Source: Streptomyces cellostaticus (GTDB taxonomy: Bacteria; Actinomycetota; Actinomycetes; Streptomycetales; Streptomycetaceae). From it: a stretch of 64,000 nucleotides of DNA. The notes under the pieces are model-generated. The model did not search any database. It saw only the letters and a list, made by a program, of their open reading frames with translations, and was not told the DNA's origin. The stretch is taken from NCBI RefSeq assembly GCF_001513965.1, contig NZ_KQ948016.1, forward strand, positions 186,001 to 250,000. The letters are read 5' to 3'. Position numbers and translations under genes: made by a program. Below, in pieces: positions 58,568-64,000 of the stretch (position 1 is the stretch's first letter; each line of letters starts with the position of its first letter).

Positions 58568-59428
58568 TCACAGCTCCTTGCGGAGATCCCGGAGGATCTC
58601 CTTCGTGCGTTGTGCCGTAGCGGCCTGCGCCGCCATGCGGTCCATGACCTCCAGGTGGGTCGCCACCTCGGTGCGCGCGTCCAGGTAGACGGCGCCGGTC
58701 AGGTACTCGCTGTAGACCATGTCCGGCAGTTCCGACATGGCGAAGCGGAAGAGCACGAAGGGCCCGTACGTCCCCGGGTGCGGCCCGTTGGCGAACGGGG
58801 CGACCTGGAGCGTCACATGGGGCAGCTTCGTGGCCTCGAGCAACCGGTCGATCTGCGCGCGCATCACCTCCGGGCCGCCGACCGGGCGGCGCAGGGCGGT
58901 CTCATCCATCACCGCCCAGAAACGGGGTGCATCGGGACGGGTGAGCAGTTCCTGGCGTTGCATGCGCAGCGCGACATGACGCTCGATGTCGTCGGGGCTC
59001 GTCTGGCCGATGGCGCCCGACTTCAGCACACCACGCGCGTAGTCCTCGGTCTGCAGCAGGCCGGGGACGAAGTGCGGCTCGTAGGAGCGGATGAGACCGG
59101 CCGCGCCCTCCAGGCTGACGTACATCGAGAACCAGCCCGGCAGGATGTCGTGGAACCGCTGCCACCAGCCGGGTTTGTTGGCCTCCTCGGCCAGTTGGAC
59201 GAAGACGTCGGCCTCGTCGTCGGGAACTCCGTAGGCCTTCAGCAGCAGTTGCAGGTACGGGATCTTGAGGGAGACCTCGGCCATCTCCATGCGGCGGACG
59301 GTGGCGGGGGCGACGCGGAGCACATGGGCGGCCTCCTCGCGCTTCAGCCCGGCGCGTTCCCGCAGGTCCAGCAGGCGCCGGCCCAGGACCACCTGGCCCA
59401 CGGTCGGCGCGGACCGTGGTTCGCTCAC
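58568..59428 (-). CDS. XRE-family helix-turn-helix regulator (WhiJ-like, DUF5753)
   Basis: The 286-residue protein has an N-terminal XRE helix-turn-helix (LGRRLLDLRERAGLKREEAA, VAPATVRRMEMAEVSL) and a C-terminal DUF5753 domain (YEPHFVPGLLQTEDYARGVL, RQELLTRPDAPRFWAVMDET). GTG 59428 with GGGAG upstream was chosen over the longer frame. Together with DUF397 and a divergent ATP-binding protein it forms the trio known from the whiJ and abaA loci, which influence development and antibiotic production. Confidence 0.93.
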   Translation of the reverse strand: MSEPRSAPTVGQVVLGRRLLDLRERAGLKREEAAHVLRVAPATVRRMEMAEVSLKIPYLQLLLKAYGVPDDEADVFVQLAEEANKPGWWQRFHDILPGWFSMYVSLEGAAGLIRSYEPHFVPGLLQTEDYARGVLKSGAIGQTSPDDIERHVALRMQRQELLTRPDAPRFWAVMDETALRRPVGGPEVMRAQIDRLLEATKLPHVTLQVAPFANGPHPGTYGPFVLFRFAMSELPDMVYSEYLTGAVYLDARTEVATHLEVMDRMAAQAATAQRTKEILRDLRKEL

Positions 59429-59650
59429 GCTCCCACCTCCAACTGAACAGTCCCCTCCGGCGAAAGAATCCTGACAGCCCTGCGGCGCCGTTCGAAGACT
59501 CATTCGAACGATCCGGCCGGATCGCCGACGGTCCCAATTGGCGCCGCTCGAGGTGCTGTTGCGAGCAGTGTGCCACGGCCATTGACCGAGTCACACTGCA
59601 CTCTGCATTTTTCAGAGTGACACTTGCCAAGTGTTCACGGCGGGGAGATA
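59429..59650. promoter_or_regulatory. Palindrome-rich divergent control region of the XRE/ATPase cluster
   Basis: Four dyads are packed into 145 bp: GTTCGAA-N6-TTCGAAC (59490-59509), GATCCGGCCGGATC (59510-59523, sharing a base boundary), CACTCTG-N7-CAGAGTG (59599-59619) and ACACTTG-C-CAAGTGT (59620-59634). The last two are contiguous and lie just before the ATPase gene. The XRE regulator is the obvious candidate to bind one or more of them. Confidence 0.6.
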
Positions 59651-60412
59651 GTGGCAAGCGTGATTCCGTCCGCGCCCTTAGGAACAGACGCCGCCGCAGA
59701 CCGTCTCGGTCTCGGTGCCGATGGGGGTCCCCCCGCTCGAGCAGGTTCGAGAGCGGGAGAGGAAGCAGTCCCTGGTGGGGGCGCTGCCGAGCGCCGGTTC
59801 CGCTTCGAGCTGGCCGCACATCCGGGTTCCCCCGCTCAGGCCAGACGCCTGACGCGTGCCCGGCTGACCGGCTGGTCGGTGTGCGCGGACACCTGCGACA
59901 CCGCGGCTCTGGTCATATCGGAGCTGGTCACCAACGCGATCGTGCACACCGTGAGCAGCCGCGTGGTGTGCGAACTGCACGACCACGACGACACGGTGCG
60001 CATAGCCGTGCACGACGAGGGCTGTGCACCCGGCGAACCCCACCCGTCCCCGCAGCGACCCGACGAGGAGCACGGGAGGGGGTTGCTTCTCGTCGACGCG
60101 CTGTGCCGGGCCTGGGGAGCCCACGAGCACGGCCCGGGCCTGCTGGTCTGGGCCGAGCTGGCCCGCCAGTCCGACGCCGCCCAGGGCCTCGTCGAGCCGT
60201 GCAACGACCTGGGCTGGGGCGCCCGCTCCAAGCCGGGCCCTGCGCCCGGTCCGGGCGAGGAGGACGAAGCGCAGGCCCGGCACGGGGCGATAACGGTGGA
60301 GCAGCGCCGCGGGCAGGCTCCGCGTGGGACGGCACCGGTGGAGCAGCACAGCGGGCATCCCCCGCACGGGACGGCACCGGCGCAACAGCGCCGCGCAGGG
60401 GGGCGGCCGTGA
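59651..60412 (+). CDS. RsbW-like ATP-binding protein (GHKL, anti-sigma-type) with long disordered tail
   Basis: The 253-residue protein has an HATPase_c domain with N-box ELVTNAIVHT, G1 box VHDEG and G2 box HGRGLLLVDAL, as in RsbW/SpoIIAB-type kinases. Both a 55-residue N-terminal part and a 90-residue C-terminal part are low-complexity. The tail has a 14-residue unit repeated about two and a half times (VEQRRGQAPRGTAP, VEQHSGHPPHGTAP). GTG 59651 follows GGGGAGA. It is the third member of the whiJ-type cluster. Confidence 0.88.
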   Translation: MASVIPSAPLGTDAAADRLGLGADGGPPARAGSRAGEEAVPGGGAAERRFRFELAAHPGSPAQARRLTRARLTGWSVCADTCDTAALVISELVTNAIVHTVSSRVVCELHDHDDTVRIAVHDEGCAPGEPHPSPQRPDEEHGRGLLLVDALCRAWGAHEHGPGLLVWAELARQSDAAQGLVEPCNDLGWGARSKPGPAPGPGEEDEAQARHGAITVEQRRGQAPRGTAPVEQHSGHPPHGTAPAQQRRAGGRP

Positions 60413-60837
60413 GCGGTACCGGCGAATCCGGTCGGCCGCTCGGCCTGGACACCCTGATCCACCTCGGACGCCGTCGGCCCACACCGGACCCGGTCCGCCG
60501 GCTACCGGTCCCCGAGGGCATGACGGCACCGCTCGGCTGTGACGCGGTGGCCGTACCCGACCGCCTCGGACCACTGGTCGTGCCGCTGCTGCCGCGGGTG
60601 GGCTGTGTGTACACCGACGGCGCGCACTGGTGGTGGATCGTTCCGTCGGACTCCGACTACGCCCTCCCCTGGCCTGCCCCTGCCCACTACGCACCCGGCG
60701 CCCTGGTCCCCGCCACCGCCCGCCTGATCCACCGCCCCGAGGGCACGGTCCCGTACACCCCGCCGATCCCCCTGTACCTGGCCCTGTGCCGAGTGACGGG
60801 CACGGCACCGGACTGGTCCCGCGCCGTCTCGGCGTGA
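60409..60837 (+). CDS. Uncharacterised protein downstream of the ATP-binding protein
   Basis: The 142-residue product starts at GTG 60409, overlapping the ATPase stop codon (GTGA). It has a conserved-looking central part (CVYTDGAHWWWIVPSDSDYA, LPWPAPAHYAPGALVPATAR) with many aromatic and proline residues and no known motif. Similar small genes often follow such ATPases in Streptomyces as I remember, so a role in the same switch is possible. A strong terminator follows. Confidence 0.75.
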   Translation: MSGTGESGRPLGLDTLIHLGRRRPTPDPVRRLPVPEGMTAPLGCDAVAVPDRLGPLVVPLLPRVGCVYTDGAHWWWIVPSDSDYALPWPAPAHYAPGALVPATARLIHRPEGTVPYTPPIPLYLALCRVTGTAPDWSRAVSA

Positions 60838-60865
60838 CGCCGCGCCGGCCTTGGCCGGTGCGGCG
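60838..60865 (+). terminator. Terminator of the whiJ-type ATPase operon
   Basis: CGCCGCGCCGGCC (60838-60850) and GGCCGGTGCGGCG (60853-60865) pair at all 13 positions counting one G-T. It begins right after the stop codon at 60837. Beyond it, up to 61056, I see no other structured element. Confidence 0.75.
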
Positions 60866-61056
60866 CGGCGAGCGGCAGGTGGCCTGAACGCGGGGGACGT
60901 TCACCGGACCTGACCTCACCTGCACGCGCAGGCCCGTCCGCGTCGGTCGGTGCCGTACCCCCGTCACGCCCCCCGGTACCCCCTCTCGCGCCCTGCCCCT
61001 GCGTCGTGCCGCCCGGGATAGTGGCGGTTCGGTCGTGGCCCGGGGGAGGGTGTGCG

Positions 61057-63000
61057 GTGGGGAAGAGACATGGGGCGGGTGGGCCTGAGGTCTCGGCGTC
61101 GGAGCGGCTGTTGTTCGGGGGGCCGCTGCGGTACGACATGGGCTGGAACGAGCACGCGGACGCGTTTTTGGAGCTGAACTTCCGGGCGATGCTGGTCAGG
61201 TTGCCCGGCATGCTGGCGTCCAGCCTGCGGCTGGCCCGGCAGGCGGACCCGCGGGCCGCGCGGATCGTGCTGGCCTGCGAGGTGGGCCGGGGCGCGGCCC
61301 AGGCGGTGAGTCTGCTGGCCGTGAACAGCGCGCTCGGGAAGCTGCTCTCCGGGCCCGGCATCGGGCAGCGCCTGCGCGAGGCCGCCCCCGCCCTCGCCGT
61401 CATGGCCGCCGTGATGCTGGTCGCGGCGCTGCTGCGGGCCGCCTCGACGTACGCCACCGGACGGCTGGAGCCCAAGGTGGAGCGGGTGGCGACCGAGCTG
61501 TACCTGGAGCGGGCGGCGAACGTGGAGCTGGCCGCGATCGAGGACCACGCCTTCCACAAGCTGCTGGACACCGCCCAGTACGGCGCCCGGTCCGCCCGCA
61601 GCATGATCACGTACGGCGCCCGGGTGATCAACGCGGTGATCTCCCTGATCGCGGCGGCCGGTGTGCTCACCGTGCTGCATCCGGCGCTGCTGCCGCTGCT
61701 GGTCACCATGACCCTGCCCAGCGCCTGGGGCGCCCTGACCAACGCGCGACGACGTTACGAGTCGTTCCACACCTGGGTGCAGCACGCCCGCGCCGGCCAT
61801 CTGATCGGCAGTCTGCTGACCGAGCCGGCCGCCGCCCCGGAGATCCGGGTGCACGGCGTCGGACCGTTCCTGCTGCGGCACTTCCGGTCCATGTCGGAGA
61901 CCGCGGAGGCGGAGCAGGCCCGGCTGTCCCGGCTGGCTGCCCGGACCGGCCTGATCGCGGCCGCCTGGACGGGTCTCGCGACCGTGGCGACGTACGCCAC
62001 GCTGGGCGCGCTGCTGCTGGGTGGCGCGATGGCCCTGTCGGTGGCCGGTACGGCGGTGATCGCGATCCGGACCGGGTCGGCGAGCCTGGACACGCTCGTG
62101 CTGGAGATCAACGAGCTGCACGAGGAGGCCCTGTTCGTGGGCGATCTGCACCGGCTGTACACCGAGGCGGCCGAACGGGCGATCCCGGCGGGCGGCCGTC
62201 CGCTGCCCGAGAACCCTGCGGAGATCCGGTTCGAGAACGTCACGTTCAGCTATCCGGGTGACGCGGCCCGGCCCGCCCTCGACGACGTGACCCTCACGCT
62301 CCCCCTCGGCCGCATCATCGCGCTGGTCGGGGAGAACGGCTCGGGCAAGACCACCCTGGTCAAGCTGCTCGCGGGCCTGTACAACCCGGACCGGGGCCGG
62401 ATCCTGTGGGACGGCGTCGACGCGGCGCGTGCCGACCGGCGGCTGCTCGCCGAGCGCATCGCGATGGTGGCCCAGGACTTCAAGCGCTGGCCGTTCACCG
62501 CCCGGGTGAACGTGGCCGTCGGCCGCTCGTCGGTGCCGCTGACCGAGGAGCGCCTGGCCGCGTCGGTCGCCGAGGCGGGGGCCGAGGAGGTGGTCGCGGA
62601 TCTGCCGCGCGGCCTGGACACCCTGCTGGCCCGCAACTTCAGCGGGGGGCACGAGCTGTCCGGCGGCCAGTGGCAGCGCCTCGGCATCGCCCGGGCCGCC
62701 TACCGGCGCGGGCGCATCCTGATCGTGGACGAGCCGACCGCGGCGCTGGACGCGCGGGCCGAGCTGGAGGTGTTCGACAAGATCCGGGCGCTGGCGGGCA
62801 GCGGTCAGACCGTCGTCCTGATCACGCACCGGCTGGCCTCGGTCCGCCACGCCGACGTAGTGCACGTGCTGGAGCACGGGCGGCTGGTGGAGTCCGGCAC
62901 TCCGGACGAACTCCTGGCCGGCGGCGGTGTCTACGCGGAGCTGTACACACTCCAGGCGGAGCAGTTCACGGCGAAGGTGCCGGCCCCGAAGCCGGCCTGA
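61057..63000 (+). CDS. ABC exporter, fused membrane and ATP-binding domains
   Basis: The 647-residue half-transporter has an N-terminal cytoplasmic segment of about 60 residues, a six-helix exporter domain (about 70-360) and a C-terminal ATPase with Walker A VGENGSGKTTLVKLL, Q-loop VAQDFKRWPF, signature LSGGQWQRLGIARA, Walker B ILIVDEPTAALDA and H-loop ITHRLASV. GTG 61057 follows GGGGGAGGG. As a half-transporter it should dimerise. Its D-loop and Q-loop are intact. Peptide or lipid export is likely but the substrate is unknown. Confidence 0.92.
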   Translation: MGKRHGAGGPEVSASERLLFGGPLRYDMGWNEHADAFLELNFRAMLVRLPGMLASSLRLARQADPRAARIVLACEVGRGAAQAVSLLAVNSALGKLLSGPGIGQRLREAAPALAVMAAVMLVAALLRAASTYATGRLEPKVERVATELYLERAANVELAAIEDHAFHKLLDTAQYGARSARSMITYGARVINAVISLIAAAGVLTVLHPALLPLLVTMTLPSAWGALTNARRRYESFHTWVQHARAGHLIGSLLTEPAAAPEIRVHGVGPFLLRHFRSMSETAEAEQARLSRLAARTGLIAAAWTGLATVATYATLGALLLGGAMALSVAGTAVIAIRTGSASLDTLVLEINELHEEALFVGDLHRLYTEAAERAIPAGGRPLPENPAEIRFENVTFSYPGDAARPALDDVTLTLPLGRIIALVGENGSGKTTLVKLLAGLYNPDRGRILWDGVDAARADRRLLAERIAMVAQDFKRWPFTARVNVAVGRSSVPLTEERLAASVAEAGAEEVVADLPRGLDTLLARNFSGGHELSGGQWQRLGIARAAYRRGRILIVDEPTAALDARAELEVFDKIRALAGSGQTVVLITHRLASVRHADVVHVLEHGRLVESGTPDELLAGGGVYAELYTLQAEQFTAKVPAPKPA

Positions 63001-63017
63001 GCCGCCTCACCGCCGCC

Positions 63018-63194
63018 TCACTCCGCGCCGTCGCCACCCCGCACGATCACGAGGAAGGTGTCCGTCGCGAGGTCCATGACGACCTCGGCGGGCAGGCCTT
63101 CGAGACGCCGCGCGTGCGCGAACTCCTCCGCGGGCCACGATCCCCGCGGGCCGCCGGCGGGAAAGCGCTCGAGCACGGTTCGCCCGTTCACCAT
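63018..63194 (-). CDS. Small uncharacterised protein (58 residues)
   Basis: ATG 63194 has GGAGG six nt upstream, so this short frame is well supported; a longer in-frame reading to 63437 lacks a better start. The product (VNGRTVLERFPAGG, SWPAEEFAHARRLEGLPAEV, ATDTFLVIVRG) looks like a compact beta-alpha-beta domain. I do not recognise the family. It converges on the ABC exporter and lies downstream of the P450 gene. Confidence 0.65.
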   Translation of the reverse strand: MVNGRTVLERFPAGGPRGSWPAEEFAHARRLEGLPAEVVMDLATDTFLVIVRGGDGAE

Positions 63195-63334
63195 CTCGCA
63201 CCTCCAGAAAGCGTCGTACTTGTTGGAGTTAACGCTCCGGGGAAGGGAAACGGCTCGCTCGGTGACCGGACTGAGACATTGTTGACACTCGTTCACCGCG
63301 GACCGTGAGGGTCCAGGCACCTTGCGACACCCTT

Positions 63335-64000
63335 TCAGCGTGCATACCGCACCGGCAGCGCCACCAGACCCCGCGCGCGCAGCGACCGACGCCACGGCAA
63401 GTCCCCTTCCGCGATGGTCAGTTCGGTGAAGCGGCACAGCAGGGCCGCGAGGGCGATCTCCGTCTCGGCGCGGGCCAGGGGTGCGCCCAGGCAGTAGTGG
63501 ATGCCGTGGCCGAGGGCGAGATGGCCGGAGGCGTCGCGGGAGAGGTCGAGGCGGTCGGGGTCGGGGAAGCGGGCGGGGTCACGGTCGGCGGCGGACAGGG
63601 ACACCCAGACCGTCTCGCCCGCCGGGATGGTCACCCCGGCGATCGTGACGTCCTCGACCGGGAAGCGGCGCATGGCGAGCAGCATGGGGCCCTCGTGGCG
63701 GGCGAACTCCTCGACGGCGGCGGGGAGTCGTTCCGGGTCCTTGCGCAGGGCAGCGAGCTGATCGGGGTTCCGGAGGAGGGCGAGCACGGCGTTGCCGATG
63801 AGCTGGACCGTGTTCTCGTACCCGGCGAAGAGGATGAGGAAGGCCAGGGAGGTCAACTCGTCCTCGCTGAGCCGGTCGCCGTCGTCGCGGACGGCGATCA
63901 GGTCGGAGAGGAGGTCGTCGGCGGGTTCCCGGCGCTTGGTCGCGACAAGCCCGGTGAGGAAGCCGAGCATCGCCGCCATCGCCTCCTTGACGGCGTGCGG
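63335..64000 (-). CDS. Cytochrome P450, C-terminal part (cut by window edge)
   Basis: About 221 C-terminal residues are visible. The I-helix oxygen-binding motif is LFAGYENT, the ExxR-type region is EEFARHEGPML, and the heme-binding loop with the proximal cysteine is LGHGIHYCLGAPLARAE. This is a soluble bacterial class I P450 that needs ferredoxin and reductase. No ferredoxin gene lies on the visible side. Its substrate cannot be told; the N-terminus and start lie outside the window. Confidence 0.93.
   Translation of the reverse strand, partial: PHAVKEAMAAMLGFLTGLVATKRREPADDLLSDLIAVRDDGDRLSEDELTSLAFLILFAGYENTVQLIGNAVLALLRNPDQLAALRKDPERLPAAVEEFARHEGPMLLAMRRFPVEDVTIAGVTIPAGETVWVSLSAADRDPARFPDPDRLDLSRDASGHLALGHGIHYCLGAPLARAETEIALAALLCRFTELTIAEGDLPWRRSLRARGLVALPVRYAR

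Overview
The window looks like core chromosome of a Streptomyces species. GC is visibly very high, GTG starts and GTGA/ATGA overlaps are common, third codon positions are almost always G or C, and the gene content includes whiA, mycothiol-type enzymes, an XRE/DUF397/ATPase trio, MocR and F420-type oxidoreductases. I see no prophage, insertion sequence, CRISPR array, rRNA or tRNA. Strain or species cannot be named from sequence alone.

Layout. 1-7142: a sugar block (GH13 alpha-glucosidase, two solute-binding proteins) next to a PadR regulator that heads a MacB-like ABC exporter. 7210-14425: central carbon genes pgi, gap, pgk and tpiA with secG, an RbpA-like RNA polymerase-binding protein and an MFS exporter. 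14745-22996: a secreted M14 carboxypeptidase, then the tightly overlapped operon uvrC-rapZ-yvcK-whiA. 23426-27165: an uncharacterised DNA-binding-like protein, a Rieske lipoprotein, and a LacI regulator plus PfkB kinase whose leader carries an 8-bp tandem repeat. 27346-35491: uvrA, a mycothiol-type isomerase, a metallo-hydrolase, a polar amino-acid ABC operon and aroQ. 35670-45206: an MHS transporter, a Ca2+/H+ antiporter, a TerC-TerD-TerD stress block, uvrB and a MHYT membrane sensor. 45486-52807: glycerophosphodiesterase, ogt, pseudouridine catabolism (psuG-psuK), a decayed methyltransferase, corA and small enzymes. 52921-64000: a decayed HxlR regulator, a small acidic ORF, DUF2293, gltD, AhpD-like/MocR pair, a whiJ-type regulator cluster, an ABC exporter and the end of a P450 gene.

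The strongest pattern that annotation by gene family would miss is regulatory. Six promoters in the window match TTGTCAGTG-N8-TAnnnT (one or two changes allowed in the left box), the RecA-independent DNA-damage promoter known from mycobacteria and Streptomyces recA and now attributed to PafBC. They stand in front of uvrA, uvrB, uvrC and ogt, and also in front of an MFS exporter and a TerD gene. At uvrB, uvrC and ogt the -10 box lies 6-7 nt from the start codon, so these mRNAs should be leaderless. Because uvrC heads the operon, whiA sits downstream of a damage promoter.

Other notable signals are a yybP-ykoY (Mn2+) riboswitch-like leader before terC, three related inverted repeats suggesting that PadR controls the sugar block as well as itself, an octamer array inside the leader of the LacI gene, several long hairpins between the glycolytic genes, two multi-lesion pseudogenes, and a palindrome-rich intergenic region in the whiJ-type cluster. 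All functional statements rest on motif recognition by eye; no database search or folding was run.
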